A stretch of 64,000 nt of DNA from Bordetella genomosp. 13 (GCF_002119665.1 NZ_CP021111.1:2976001-3040000), one strand, 5' to 3'. Shown: positions 1-13,883, numbered from the stretch's first letter. Numbers and translations: made by a program. Notes: generated from the letters alone by a model not told the origin.

Positions 1-286
1 CCGACAACGGCACGCCGCAGTCGCGCAGGGCCTCGATGACCGGCAGCAGCCGGCGCAGCTCGTCCTGGGCGGACACGGGCTCGGCGCCGGGCCGGGTGGA
101 CTCGCCGCCCAGATCGAGGATATGCGCGCCGTCGGCGATCAGTCGGCGGGCGTGGGCGACGGCCGAATCGGCATCGTCATGCTCGCCCCCGTCGGAAAAC
201 GAATCCGGCGTGACATTGACGATGCCCATGACCAACGGGCGCTCGAGATCGAACTCGAAGCGCCCGCACAGGAACGTATTTGCCAT
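1..286 (-). CDS. folP: Dihydropteroate synthase, N-terminal part (runs off window)
   Basis: FolP condenses p-aminobenzoate with hydroxymethyl-dihydropterin pyrophosphate in cytoplasmic folate synthesis and is the sulfonamide target. Only the first 95 codons are inside the window. They contain the two N-terminal family signatures, MGIVNVTPDSFSDGG near residue 20 and DLGGESTRPGA near residue 62, which line the pterin site. The ATG at 286 lies 32 bases after the ftsH stop on the same strand, so it is probably co-transcribed with ftsH. The order rlmE-ftsH-folP is also found in E. coli. The identification is secure; the C-terminal part cannot be judged. Confidence 0.96.
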   Translation of the reverse strand, partial: MANTFLCGRFEFDLERPLVMGIVNVTPDSFSDGGEHDDADSAVAHARRLIADGAHILDLGGESTRPGAEPVSAQDELRRLLPVIEALRDCGVPLS

Positions 287-318
287 TTGTCCGGCAGACC
301 GGCCGCGGCGCGCGGCGC

Positions 319-2205
<1,887 letters not shown>

Positions 2206-2300
2206 GGTCGATCTCCTGCTCTCGATTCCGACCGGTGGCTGCGATCGATATCTGGTATGCCCCGGGCCGGAAAGCCCCGCGGCGCAGCCACTTTTAATGT

Positions 2301-2315
2301 GAATGACTCATTCTA
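2301..2315 (-). promoter_or_regulatory. Candidate ftsH promoter -10 inside a 13-base palindrome
   Basis: On the minus strand a TAGAAT hexamer (2315-2310) overlaps the perfect palindrome GAATGAGTCATTC (2301-2313), about 95 bases before the ftsH ATG. No good -35 hexamer is seen 17 bases upstream. The overlap suggests a site where a dimeric protein could compete with polymerase, but this is inference from base pattern only. Confidence 0.35.
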
Positions 2316-2425
2316 CCCTGTCGGGAAAGAACGCGTTTCCACGCTGTTGTACGCGTGTAACCGGGGCGGACCCGGAAGATGACCTCTCGAGGCAAGTTAC
2401 ATTTCGGACGACGGCGCGCGCCCGG

Positions 2426-3067
2426 CTACGCGTGCTGCTTCAGGTTGCGACCGACCAGGAATGTCTCGGACGACTTGTCCCGCGACGCCTTGGGCTTGCG
2501 TTCGACCACCCGGCGGAACCGCTGCTTGAAGGACTCCACGATCTGCGAGAAACCGCTGCCATGGAAAGCCTTCACGATCAGGGCGCCGTCGGGCTTCAGA
2601 TGCGCGCACGAGAATTCGAGCGCCAGATCGCACAGATGCTGGATGCGAGCCGAATCCGCAACGCCGACTCCGGACAGATTGGGGGCCATGTCCGAAATCA
2701 CAAGGTCCACCGCGCGTTCGCCCACGATTTCCTCGAGCTGGCGCAGCACGGTCTCTTCGCGGAAGTCGCCCTGGATGAACTCGACCCCGGCCACGGGCTC
2801 CATGGGGAGGATGTCCAGCGCGATGATGTGACCGTCGACCACGCCGCCCGGACCGGCCAGGCGCTCGCGAGCCACCTGCGACCAGCTGCCCGGCGCCGAG
2901 CCCAGGTCGACCACGACGTCACCGCGCCGCATCAGCTTCTCGGTATCCAGGATTTCGATCAGCTTGAATGCCGCCCGCGCCCGGTAGCCCTTCTGCTGCG
3001 CCAGTTTGACGTACGGATCGTTGATGTGCTGGTGAATCCAGTCTTTGGAGAATTTATTCTTGGCCAT
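2426..3067 (-). CDS. rlmE: 23S rRNA (uridine-2'-O-)-methyltransferase RlmE (FtsJ/RrmJ)
   Basis: RlmE methylates the 2'-O of U2552 in the 23S rRNA A-loop during late 50S assembly. The 213-residue length matches the family. Visible features are the SAM-binding block [14 protein letters not shown] near residue 50, the catalytic-tetrad positions KAAFKL-like RAAFKLIEI, the Asp in LVISDMAPN near 128, and Lys in ALIVKAFHG near 168. It is divergent from yhbY with only 18 bases between start codons and lies upstream of ftsH, as in enterobacteria. Confidence 0.97.
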   Translation of the reverse strand: MAKNKFSKDWIHQHINDPYVKLAQQKGYRARAAFKLIEILDTEKLMRRGDVVVDLGSAPGSWSQVARERLAGPGGVVDGHIIALDILPMEPVAGVEFIQGDFREETVLRQLEEIVGERAVDLVISDMAPNLSGVGVADSARIQHLCDLALEFSCAHLKPDGALIVKAFHGSGFSQIVESFKQRFRRVVERKPKASRDKSSETFLVGRNLKQHA

Positions 3068-3072
3068 TCCCG

Positions 3073-3097
3073 TACAATTCCACGCATGCCTATATTA
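3073..3097. promoter_or_regulatory. Overlapping face-to-face promoter candidates for yhbY and rlmE
   Basis: A plus-strand TACAAT (3073-3078) sits 7 bases before the yhbY ATG, so its start site would fall on or next to the ATG. A minus-strand TAATAT (3097-3092) lies within the first yhbY codons and would give an 18-base rlmE leader. The -35 regions are not convincing. Both promoters must lie inside the neighbouring gene because the gap is only 18 bases. Confidence 0.35.
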
Positions 3098-3679
3098 GAA
3101 CTTACCTCTCGCGAACGCAGCGAGCTGCGTTCGGCGGCCCACCCGCTGCGCCCGGTCGTGCTGATCGGCGACAACGGCCTGACCGAAGCCGTTCTCAAAG
3201 AGATCGACTCGGCCCTGAACGCCCACGGCCTGATCAAGGTGCGCGCGGGCGGCGAAGACCGCGATGCGCGCGAAGCCATGCTGGCCACCATCTGCGACAC
3301 TCTGTCCTGCGCGCCGGTCCATCACCTGGGCAAGACGCTGATCCTGTATCGCCGCCAGCCAGGCAACGTGCAGGCCGCCAAGACCGACGCCGCGCCCAAG
3401 CGCAAGGCGTCCGAACCTTACACGCCCAAGAAGCTGGCCGCCGAGGGCAAGCGCGTCACCAAGACGCGCGCCCCGCGCCGCACCGAGGATGAGGCCGCCA
3501 GCCCGGCCCGGCCCGCGCGCGACGCGCTGCAGGCCGGACGGCCGCCACGCCCCAGCACGCGCAAGGCCGCTTCCAGCCATGGCGTGCCGCGCCGTGCGGG
3601 CAGCGCACTTAGCCTGCGCGCCGGCGCGCGGCGCGCCACCGGCCCCGCCCGCAAGACCAGCAGGACCGTCAAGAAATGA
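3086..3679 (+). CDS. yhbY: YhbY-like CRM-domain RNA-binding protein with long basic tail
   Basis: Residues 1 to about 97 match the CRM/YhbY fold: [18 protein letters not shown], then a GxxG-type loop, then [10 protein letters not shown]. These proteins bind pre-50S particles during ribosome assembly. The E. coli protein ends near 97 residues, whereas this one continues for about 100 residues rich in Lys, Arg, Ala and Pro. I took the ATG at 3086 rather than an upstream in-frame start because it begins the conserved domain and avoids overlapping rlmE. The position next to greA, rlmE and ftsH supports the assignment. The tail is probably disordered and nucleic-acid binding (inference). Confidence 0.9.
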   Translation: MPILELTSRERSELRSAAHPLRPVVLIGDNGLTEAVLKEIDSALNAHGLIKVRAGGEDRDAREAMLATICDTLSCAPVHHLGKTLILYRRQPGNVQAAKTDAAPKRKASEPYTPKKLAAEGKRVTKTRAPRRTEDEAASPARPARDALQAGRPPRPSTRKAASSHGVPRRAGSALSLRAGARRATGPARKTSRTVKK

Positions 3680-3718
3680 TATCCGGAGCGGTGGGGCAAC
3701 TGCCCTGCCCCGCAAGAC

Positions 3719-3737
3719 GCCCGGCGCAACGCCGGGC
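3719..3737. terminator. GC-rich hairpin between convergent yhbY and greA
   Basis: Perfect inverted repeat GCCCGGCG / CGCCGGGC with a 3-base loop lies in the 106-base convergent gap. There is no T-run on either strand, so it is only a possible bidirectional terminator or transcript-end stabiliser. Confidence 0.4.
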
Positions 3738-3785
3738 TGACAGCCGGGCCGGGCGCCGCCAACGGACGCCCCGCCCATGCGGCGC

Positions 3786-4262
3786 TTAGATGTAGCGCAC
3801 GTTGATCACTTCGTATTCGCGCACGCCCGACGGGGCCTGCACTTCCACCACGTCGCCCTCGGACTTGCCGATGAGCGCGCGCGCCACCGGGCTGGAAACC
3901 GAGATCAGGTTCGACTTGATGTCGGCCTCGACGTCGCCCACGATCTGGTAGGTCAGGCGGTCGCCCGAATCCAGGTCTTCGATCTCGACCGTGGCGCCGA
4001 ACACGGCGCGGCCTTCGCTGTCCAGCGCGGTCGGGTCGATGATGTGGGCATTGGAAAGCGTGCCCTCGAGCTCGGCGATGCGGCCTTCGATGAAGCCTTG
4101 GCGCTCGCGCGCGGCATCGTATTCGGCATTCTCGGACAGGTCACCCTGCGCACGCGCTTCGGCGATGGCATTGATGACGGAGGGGCGCTCCACGGTCTTG
4201 AGCCGATGCAGCTCTTGTTGCAAGCGCTCGGCCCCGCGCACGGTCAAAGGAATGGCAGCCAT
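3786..4262 (-). CDS. greA: Transcription elongation factor GreA
   Basis: GreA rescues backtracked RNA polymerase by stimulating cleavage of the RNA 3' end through the secondary channel. The 158-residue protein has the usual length. Its N-terminal coiled coil carries the acidic tip [16 protein letters not shown] (about 39-54), whose Asp and Glu position the second Mg ion. The C-terminal FKBP-like domain includes the typical [16 protein letters not shown]. The open frame continues upstream, but MAAIPLT at 4262 starts the conserved domain. The leader is strongly structured (see the hairpins upstream). Confidence 0.97.
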   Translation of the reverse strand: MAAIPLTVRGAERLQQELHRLKTVERPSVINAIAEARAQGDLSENAEYDAARERQGFIEGRIAELEGTLSNAHIIDPTALDSEGRAVFGATVEIEDLDSGDRLTYQIVGDVEADIKSNLISVSSPVARALIGKSEGDVVEVQAPSGVREYEVINVRYI

Positions 4263-4286
4263 GTCGTTTCCCAAACAAAAGTAGAA

Positions 4287-4308
4287 AAACGCCCCCAACG
4301 GAGCGTTT
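4287..4308 (-). terminator. Terminator-like hairpin in the greA leader
   Basis: On the minus strand AAACGCTCC, GTTG, GGGGCGTTT forms a 9-pair stem followed by TTTTTC, an intrinsic-terminator pattern that ends about 25 bases before the greA ATG. It lies inside the only leader that can feed greA. It could therefore attenuate greA or release a short leader RNA, as described for GraL in E. coli. That parallel is inference. Confidence 0.55.
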
Positions 4309-4336
4309 CTGGGTGAAAGGTCGAGCAAACCGCCAA

Positions 4337-4359
4337 GCCGGTTTCCGCAGGAAACCGGC
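4337..4359. repeat. Perfect 10-base inverted repeat in the greA leader
   Basis: GCCGGTTTCC and GGAAACCGGC are separated by GCA and would form a very stable hairpin about 75 bases upstream of the greA ATG. It is followed further upstream by a second hairpin, GCGGGC / GCCCGC (4396-4412). Neither has a T-run, so they are leader structure rather than terminators. Confidence 0.6.
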
Positions 4360-4600
4360 GGTGATGCCGGACTGGCGATCCAAAAAGGAGAAAGCGCGGG
4401 CATACCGCCCGCAGCTACGTGTTGTCTCCCCTTTATGGATCGTACGGGCCGCGATAAGCCTGGGAACAGGCTTAAGAAAACAGGCCTGCGAGCAGTCCCT
4501 TGTAACGGTCTGCACGACAGTCCGGGCACACGGCCCCAGGAAAATGGACCTGCGTACCTACGGACGGGCGGACCAGCAGACAGGCGGCGGTGCGTCGACC
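4360..4600. other. Non-coding stretch between greA leader hairpins and the permease terminator
   Basis: Together with the leader, the gap between greA and the permease gene is about 450 bases. Beyond the hairpin at 4396-4412 I see no credible coding frame and no promoter I can call with confidence. The greA promoter must lie here unless transcription reads through from the permease. Confidence 0.5.
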
Positions 4601-4633
4601 AAAACAAAACCCCGGCTCGGGTCGGAACCGGGG
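4601..4633 (-). terminator. Rho-independent terminator of the nucleobase permease
   Basis: On the minus strand CCCCGG pairs with CCGGGG and is followed by TTTTGTTTT. It lies about 80 bases beyond the permease stop codon, so it separates that gene from greA. Confidence 0.75.
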
Positions 4634-4710
4634 CTGATCAAACGTCATTGTGGGCAAACTCGGCCCGAATTGCAAGCCGGCCCGGACCTGCGGAATTTCC
4701 GTGCGCGGCT

Positions 4711-6024
4711 CTATTCCATGCGGCGCGCGCCGACGCGCAGCAGCGCATACAGCAGGATGGCGCCGAAGGTGGCGGTGCCGATGCCGCCCAGCATGAAGTC
4801 ACCCAGCTTCAGCGTGAAATCGCCGGCGCCCAGCACCAGCGTGACGGCCGCGACGATCAGGTTGCGGTTGTCGCTGAAATCCACGCGGTTCACCACCCAG
4901 ATGCGCGCCCCCGCGATGGCGATCAGGCCGAACACCACCACCGACATGCCGCCCAGCACCGGGCCGGGTATGGTCTGGATCAGCGCGCCGAACTTGGGCG
5001 AGAAGCCCAGCGCGATGGCGATGAAAGCCGCGATCACGAACACCAGGCTGGAGTAGATGCGGGTCACCGCCATCACGCCGATGTTCTCGGCATAGGTGGT
5101 GACGCCCGTGCCGCCCACCGCGCCGGAGACCATGGTCGCCACGCCGTCGCCAATGAAGGCGCGCCCCAGGTAGCGGTCCATGTCGCGGCCTGTCATGGCG
5201 GCCACCGCCTTGACGTGGCCCAGGTTCTCGGCAACCAGGATGATGGCCACGGGCACGATCAAACCCATGGCGTCGGCGCGGAACACCGGCGCGGAGAAGC
5301 TCGGCAGGCCCAGCCAGGCGGCCGCGGCCACGCCGGAGAAATCGATGGGCTTGCCCAGGCCCATGCCGTTGGCGAACACCGCATAAATGACGCAGGCCAA
5401 CAGCATGCCGACCAGGATCAGCAGGCGCTGCACCATGCCGCGCGTGAAGACCGCGATGCCGCCCACGCACACGATGGTGACCAGCGCCATCGCCGCGTCG
5501 AAGCTGCCCTGCCCCATGGCGCCCTTGGCGGCGATGGGCGCCAGGTTCAGGCCGATCACCGCCACGACGGCGCCGGTGACCACCGGGGGCATCAGCGCCT
5601 CGATCCAGCCCGCGGCACGCGCGCCGGCCGCCGACACGCCCAGGCCGATCAGCGCGTACACCAGGCCGCAGGCGATGATGGCGCCCAGCGCCACGCCGAT
5701 GTTGGCGTTGGCGCCGCCGCCCGCGTAGCCGGTCACGGCCACCACCCCGCCGATGAAGGCGAAGCTGGATCCCAGGTAGCTGGGGACCCGGCCGCCCACG
5801 AACAGGAAGAAGATCAGCGTGCCGATGCCCGACATCAGGATGGCGACGTTGGGGTCGAAGCCCATGAGCAGCGGGGCCAGCACCGTGGAGCCGAACATGG
5901 CGACCACGTGCTGTGCGCCCATGGCGACGTTCTTGGGCCAGGACAGGCGCTCGTCGGGCGCGATGACGGCGCCGGGCGCGGCATCGTCGACCACGCGCCA
6001 GCGCGGGAAATAGGAATTGGACAT
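4711..6024 (-). CDS. Nucleobase:cation symporter-2 family permease (uracil/xanthine type)
   Basis: This is an inner-membrane symporter of the NCS2/NAT family, which imports uracil or purines with protons. The 437-residue protein has about 14 hydrophobic segments. The QH motif GAQHVVAMFGST is near residue 36, and the signature motif ENIGVMAVTR, preceded by TTYA, sits in the substrate site near residue 313. Its resemblance is to UraA/RutG-like members, but specificity cannot be read with certainty. It is monocistronic by position, with a terminator downstream, and divergent from the FlxA-like gene. Confidence 0.88.
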   Translation of the reverse strand: MSNSYFPRWRVVDDAAPGAVIAPDERLSWPKNVAMGAQHVVAMFGSTVLAPLLMGFDPNVAILMSGIGTLIFFLFVGGRVPSYLGSSFAFIGGVVAVTGYAGGGANANIGVALGAIIACGLVYALIGLGVSAAGARAAGWIEALMPPVVTGAVVAVIGLNLAPIAAKGAMGQGSFDAAMALVTIVCVGGIAVFTRGMVQRLLILVGMLLACVIYAVFANGMGLGKPIDFSGVAAAAWLGLPSFSAPVFRADAMGLIVPVAIILVAENLGHVKAVAAMTGRDMDRYLGRAFIGDGVATMVSGAVGGTGVTTYAENIGVMAVTRIYSSLVFVIAAFIAIALGFSPKFGALIQTIPGPVLGGMSVVVFGLIAIAGARIWVVNRVDFSDNRNLIVAAVTLVLGAGDFTLKLGDFMLGGIGTATFGAILLYALLRVGARRME

Positions 6025-6202
6025 GAGCCCCCTCGTTGATTCTCGGTTCCAGGTGACAGGCGGGCGCCAGTGTAAAGGCTAATCGGGGCCGGCACTAAAG
6101 CCGGATGAGGGCAGGCACGGGCGGCGTTGCGTCCCGTCGACAGGCAGGGTTAAGTTGATCGGGGCGACGCCGTAGTAGCGTCATCCACCCACTGGAACCG
6201 CC

Positions 6203-6517
6203 ATGGCCATTTCGCCGCTGTCCCGCCTCCTCGACGTGCCGACGCCCGGGCTTTTCGCCGCGGCCCGCAAAGAAGCCGCCTCGCGCGCCTCGCAGAACGA
6301 AGACCCGACCGACAAGGCCATCAAGGAACTGCAGCGGCAACTTCGGCTCGTCCAGCGGCAGATGGAGCGGGTGCGCAACAGCGGCGCCACGCCCGAACAG
6401 AAGGCCAGCCAGCTGCAGGCGCTGAATGCGCAGGCCGCCACCATCCAGGGATCGATCCAGAAGCTGATGGGCGAAAAGCTGGCCGCGCTGGCCGCGAGCG
6501 CAGCGGCGCGGGGCTGA
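6203..6517 (+). CDS. FlxA-like small coiled-coil protein
   Basis: The 104-residue protein has a central helical heptad region (about 38-95: KAIKELQRQLRLVQRQMERV) rich in Gln, Arg and Ala. This is typical of the FlxA-like family of small proteobacterial proteins with unknown biochemical role. There is no signal peptide or membrane segment. It lies upstream of the histidine phosphatase on the same strand with a 123-base gap. The family call rests on composition and coiled-coil pattern only. Confidence 0.65.
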   Translation: MAISPLSRLLDVPTPGLFAAARKEAASRASQNEDPTDKAIKELQRQLRLVQRQMERVRNSGATPEQKASQLQALNAQAATIQGSIQKLMGEKLAALAASAAARG

Positions 6518-6640
6518 GGCGCCGGCGCTGACGTGTTGGCACCCACGGGCGCAGGCGCTAAGCTGCCGGATGCGGCGCGACAGGCGCGACGCGCGGCATG
6601 GCGGGGCCGCAGCATCCCATCCCCGCACGGACAATCTTGC

Positions 6641-7282
6641 ATGACTGAATTCTGGTTCATCCGCCACGGCGAAACCGGGTGGAACAAGCAGCGCCGGCTG
6701 CAGGGATGGCAGGACACGCCGCTCAACGAGTTGGGCGCTAGCCAGGCCGGGCTGCTGGCCAAGCGCCTCGAAGTCGAGGCGCGCAACACGCGCATCGACG
6801 CCATCTACAGCAGCGACCTGCAGCGCTGCCACCATACCGCTCTGCCCGCCTCCGAGCGGCTGGGCCTGCGCGTACGTTCAGAACCGGGACTGCGCGAGCG
6901 CGGCTTCGGCGTGCTGGAAGGGCTGGAGATGGAGCACCTGGACACGCTGGCGCCGCAGGCGGCCGCGGCATGGAAAAGCCGCGATCCGCTGCGGCTGCTG
7001 GAAGGCGGCGAGACCCTGGGCCAGTTCCATGCCCGCGTGGTGGCCACGATCGACGACATCGCGACGCGCCATGCCGGCGAACGCGTGCTCGCCTTCACGC
7101 ACGGCGGCGTGCTGGACATCATCTGGCGGCATGCTCGCGGAGTTCCGCTTAACGCGCCGCGCGATGCGGCCATGCTGAACGCCAGCATCAACCGCGTGGC
7201 GGTGGCCGACGGACGCTGGCAGGTGCTGGACTGGGGCGACGTTGCGCACATGGCCGAACTGGCGCGCGACGACATCGTTTGA
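6641..7282 (+). CDS. Histidine phosphatase superfamily protein (GpmB/CobC-like)
   Basis: A phosphatase of the phosphoglycerate-mutase fold. The catalytic motif FIRHGETGWN lies at residues 6-15 with phosphohistidine His8. The second conserved His lies in LAFTHGGVLDII near residue 152, and SSDLQRCHHTA near 56 is the usual Arg-containing loop. At 213 residues it is too short for a cofactor-dependent glycolytic mutase. It is more likely a broad phosphatase or an alpha-ribazole-phosphatase-like enzyme. I chose the ATG at 6641 because an upstream in-frame start would add a non-conserved leader. Confidence 0.85.
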   Translation: MTEFWFIRHGETGWNKQRRLQGWQDTPLNELGASQAGLLAKRLEVEARNTRIDAIYSSDLQRCHHTALPASERLGLRVRSEPGLRERGFGVLEGLEMEHLDTLAPQAAAAWKSRDPLRLLEGGETLGQFHARVVATIDDIATRHAGERVLAFTHGGVLDIIWRHARGVPLNAPRDAAMLNASINRVAVADGRWQVLDWGDVAHMAELARDDIV

Positions 7283-7327
7283 ACCGGCCCGCTTCAACAC
7301 GCAACGCGCAGGCACGCAACCAGGGCC

Positions 7328-8104
7328 TCAGCCCTCGCTTCCCGGCCGCCTGGGCTTGCGCGGCGCGTTGCGCGCCAGGCGGTCATAGACCGCGTTGGGC
7401 AGCAGCCGCATCAACTTCGCCACCACGCCCATCTGCCACGGGATGACCGTGTACGAGGCTCCACGATCGATGGCTTGCTGCGCGCGCAGCGCGAAGTCGT
7501 CGGCCTCCATCAGGAAAGGCATGCGGTAGGGGTTGTGCGCCGTCATCGCCGTCTTGATGTAGCCCGGCGTGATGGTGACGACCTGCACGCCGCTTTCCGC
7601 CAGTTCCAGGCGCAGGCTTTCGCAATAGGTGACCACGGCCGATTTCGAGGCGCTGTAGGCGCCCGCGCCCGGCAAACCCCGCACGCCGGCCACGCTGGCG
7701 ATGCCCACCAGCTTGCCCGAGCGCGTGGCGCGCATAGGCTCGATGAAGGGTTCGAACGTGGCCATGGTGGCCAGCACGTTGGTGGCGAAGATGGCTTCGA
7801 ACACGGCGTAGTCTTCGGTGTGGCCGGTGAGCGTGCCCGCGCTGATGCCGGCGCTGGCCACCACCGCGTCCACCTTGCCCGCGCAACGCGCGATGAAGTC
7901 GCGGGCCGCCTCGTGCAGCGCCGCGCGGTCGCGCACGTCCAGCACATAGCACTGATGCGCGCCCGGCAGCGACCGGGCCAGCTCGTTCAGCGCGTCGGCG
8001 CGTCGACCCACCAGGCCCAGCGTGGCACCGCCCGCGGCATAGCGCCGCGCCAGCGCCATGCCCAGACCGCTGCTGGCGCCAGTGATGAAGATGTTCTGCG
8101 TCAT
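7328..8104 (-). CDS. Short-chain dehydrogenase/reductase family oxidoreductase
   Basis: An NAD(P)-dependent classical SDR of 258 residues. The Rossmann motif TGASSGLGMA is at 8-17, the ASAG-equivalent at VVASAGIS near 87, catalytic Ser in IASVAG near 139, and YSASK (Tyr and Lys of the tetrad) near 153. The C-terminal part (KLMRLLPNAVYDRLARNAPRK) is basic and resembles membrane-associated SDRs of unknown substrate. It follows the LpxO-like gene on the same strand with a 25-base gap, so the two may be co-transcribed. Confidence 0.88.
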   Translation of the reverse strand: MTQNIFITGASSGLGMALARRYAAGGATLGLVGRRADALNELARSLPGAHQCYVLDVRDRAALHEAARDFIARCAGKVDAVVASAGISAGTLTGHTEDYAVFEAIFATNVLATMATFEPFIEPMRATRSGKLVGIASVAGVRGLPGAGAYSASKSAVVTYCESLRLELAESGVQVVTITPGYIKTAMTAHNPYRMPFLMEADDFALRAQQAIDRGASYTVIPWQMGVVAKLMRLLPNAVYDRLARNAPRKPRRPGSEG

Positions 8105-8129
8105 GCGGCGGGTTCCTGAGTGATGAGAC

Positions 8130-9026
8130 TTACAGGAAGATCAGCGCGAAGATGGCCAGCACCAGCGCCCACTTCAGGATGTAGTACAGGGTCTTGTTCT
8201 GCTTCTTGATCGACTTGCCCACGCGGCGCACGGCATACACGGCGCCGAATATGCGGTTGATGCCGCCGGTGCGGTCGCCTTCCTGGTTGGGCGAGGACGC
8301 GGCGCGCAGCAGCACGTTGCCGAAGAAGTGGTTGACCGCCCGCGCCCAGCCGAACTTCATCGGACGCTCGATGTCGGCGAACAGGATGATGCGGTTCTGG
8401 TCCGTGCGGTTCTCGGCGAAGTGGATGTAGGTCTCGTCGAACACCACGGCCTCGCCGTCACGCCAGTGATAGCTCTGGCCGTCGACGTTGATGTAGCACT
8501 CGGGGCTGTTGGGCGTGATCAGGCCCAGGTGAAAGCGCAGCGAGCCCGCGTACGGATCGCGGTGGCGCGGCAGCTTGCTGCCCGGCGGCAGGGCCGCGAA
8601 CATGGCGGCCTTGATGCCGGGAATGCCGGCCAGCAGTTCGGTGGTGACCGGGCACAGCGCGCGGGCCGAGGGATGGTCGGTGTCGTACCACTTCAGGTAG
8701 AAGCGCTTCCAGCCGCTCTTGAAGAACGAATTGAATCCCGCGTCGTCGTAGCGGCTGGACGATTTGATGTGCCCATCGCCGAACAGCTGTTCGGCCTCGG
8801 CGCGGATGTCCTGCCAGCGCGCCATCAGCGGAGCCAGCTGCGGAAACTCGTCCAGGTCGATGTACGGCTGGTTGGGTACGCGCGAGAACGCGTACATGAA
8901 GACGTTGATGGGCGCGGTGAAGGTGGAATGGTCGAGCGCCTGGCGGGAGAACCGGTGTCGGACTCTTCCGCGGAAATGCACCACGGTGGCGGACACCACG
9001 AACAACGCAAGGACGAACCATTTCAT
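8130..9026 (-). CDS. lpxO: LpxO-type lipid A 2-hydroxylase (aspartyl/asparaginyl beta-hydroxylase family)
   Basis: An Fe(II)/2-oxoglutarate-dependent dioxygenase that, in the family, 2-hydroxylates a secondary acyl chain of lipid A at the inner membrane. The 298-residue protein has hydrophobic ends (residues 2-16 and about 280-298) flanking a cytoplasmic domain. That domain carries an HxD iron motif (LPRHRDPYAGSLRFHLGL) and a distal His (YIHFAENRT) followed by an Arg for 2-oxoglutarate. I chose MKWFVLAL at 9026 as the start, since upstream frame residues are not conserved-looking. Outer-membrane adaptation is the expected role; activity is not provable here. Confidence 0.85.
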   Translation of the reverse strand: MKWFVLALFVVSATVVHFRGRVRHRFSRQALDHSTFTAPINVFMYAFSRVPNQPYIDLDEFPQLAPLMARWQDIRAEAEQLFGDGHIKSSSRYDDAGFNSFFKSGWKRFYLKWYDTDHPSARALCPVTTELLAGIPGIKAAMFAALPPGSKLPRHRDPYAGSLRFHLGLITPNSPECYINVDGQSYHWRDGEAVVFDETYIHFAENRTDQNRIILFADIERPMKFGWARAVNHFFGNVLLRAASSPNQEGDRTGGINRIFGAVYAVRRVGKSIKKQNKTLYYILKWALVLAIFALIFL

Positions 9027-9218
9027 GAGCGAATGACTCCGTGCGAATCGGCAGCCCGGCCCTACCCGGAGATAGCCGCTTCCCTGCCGCGCCGGCCGTG
9101 CGTGCAACAGGCCCGATGCGACGTACTGCGCGGGCGCCGGCCTGCACCACGGCCAGCGCTTTCCGCTACTGCGGGCGCCCCTTCCTGCCGGAAGAATGGC
9201 CGCCCGCCCGGTACTTGC

Positions 9219-12461
<3,243 letters not shown>

Positions 12462-12474
12462 ATCGTGGAATCTT

Positions 12475-13641
12475 TTATTGCTGCGGGCCGGACATCAGGC
12501 TGATGAACTTGTCGAACAGCACCAGAATGTCGTGCGGGCCGGGGCTGGCCTCGGGGTGGCCCTGGAAGCAGAACGCGGGGCGGTCGGTAAGCTCGAAGCC
12601 CTGCAGCGTGCCGTCGAACAGCGACACGTGCGTGACGCGGGTATTGGCCGGCAGCGTGGCCGCATCGACCGCGAAACCGTGGTTCTGGCTGGTGATGAAC
12701 ACGCGGCCATTCTGCAGGTCTTGCACCGGATGGTTGGCGCCGTGGTGGCCCGTCTTCATCTTGACCGTCTTGCCGCCCACGGCCAGGCCCATCAGCTGAT
12801 GGCCCAGGCAGATGCCGAAGGTGGGCAGCTTGCGCTCGAGGAAGACGCGCGTGGCGTCGACCGCGTAGTCGCAGGGCTCGGGATCGCCGGGGCCGTTGGC
12901 CAGGAACACGCCGTCCGGATCGAGCTTGAGCACTTCCTCGGCGGGCGTCTGCGCCGGCACCAGGGTGATGCGGCAGCCGCGGTCGGCCATCAGGCGCAGG
13001 ATGTTGTGCTTGACGCCGAAGTCGTAGGCCACGACGTGGAAGCGGTTCTGTTCGGGCGTGCCGTGGCCCGAGCCCAGCTGCCAGGTGCCGCCCGTCCAGG
13101 GCTTGCTTTCCTTCAGCGAGACTACCTTGGCCAGGTCTTGCCCGGCCATGCCGGGGAAGCTGCGCGCCAGTTCGACGGCGCGCTCGGCGTCATCGCCGAC
13201 CAGGATGCAGCCGCCCTGGGCGCCCTTGTCGCGCAGGATGCGGGTGAGCTTGCGGGTGTCGATGCCGGAAATGGCGACGATGCCCTGCTGGGCCAGGTAC
13301 TCGGGCAGGGATTGGGTGGCGCGGAAATTGGACACGCGCGCGGGGCAGTCGCGGACCACCAGCCCGGCGGCGTACACACGGCCGGCTTCGACGTCTTCGG
13401 GATTGACGCCGGTATTGCCGATGTGGGGATAGGTCAGCGTGACGATCTGGCCGTTGTAGCTGGGATCGGTCAGGATTTCCTGGTAGCCGGTCATCGCGGT
13501 GTTGAACACCACCTCGGCCACCGTGTGGCCTGGCGCGCCTATCGATACGCCCCGGAAAATGGTACCGTCCGCCAAAGCCAGGATTGCGGGAGGGAAGCGA
13601 TTGAAGCGATCAGCCCCCTCGGGAAAAAGTTGCGGCAGCAC
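12475..13641 (-). CDS. carA: Carbamoyl-phosphate synthase small (glutaminase) subunit
   Basis: CarA hydrolyses glutamine and channels ammonia to CarB. The class-I glutamine amidotransferase domain in the C-terminal half shows the nucleophile Cys in [14 protein letters not shown] and the His/Glu pair in [11 protein letters not shown]. The N-terminal CarA domain begins [16 protein letters not shown]. There is no in-frame ATG before this motif. The candidates are GTG at 13641 (used here; GGGG six bases upstream) and TTG at 13659, so the start is unsettled. It heads the carAB unit, divergent from tal. Confidence 0.95.
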   Translation of the reverse strand: MLPQLFPEGADRFNRFPPAILALADGTIFRGVSIGAPGHTVAEVVFNTAMTGYQEILTDPSYNGQIVTLTYPHIGNTGVNPEDVEAGRVYAAGLVVRDCPARVSNFRATQSLPEYLAQQGIVAISGIDTRKLTRILRDKGAQGGCILVGDDAERAVELARSFPGMAGQDLAKVVSLKESKPWTGGTWQLGSGHGTPEQNRFHVVAYDFGVKHNILRLMADRGCRITLVPAQTPAEEVLKLDPDGVFLANGPGDPEPCDYAVDATRVFLERKLPTFGICLGHQLMGLAVGGKTVKMKTGHHGANHPVQDLQNGRVFITSQNHGFAVDAATLPANTRVTHVSLFDGTLQGFELTDRPAFCFQGHPEASPGPHDILVLFDKFISLMSGPQQ

Positions 13642-13883
13642 AGTAAACCCCGGTTTCAAAATCGATAATTAAACCTTTCGATTATACCCTGGACGGCCGT
13701 TTTCCCCGGAAAACCGCGCCAGATAAGGCCAGATAGGCCATCTGGGCGACCCGACCGGAGCGCCGGCGACGGCCAGGCGGTCACGCGGCTGAGGTACCCT
13801 ATCCCTGCCGGGCGGGCGTCCCGCCCGGTCCGCGCGGCAAGCGCGCGGCCGATGGGTTTTCCGCAACGATCCCCTCCGCATCC

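Noticed and set aside
4141..4515. Small leader peptide or gene over the greA start
   Set aside because: It overlaps greA in another frame and spans the leader hairpins with no ribosome binding site or conserved pattern.
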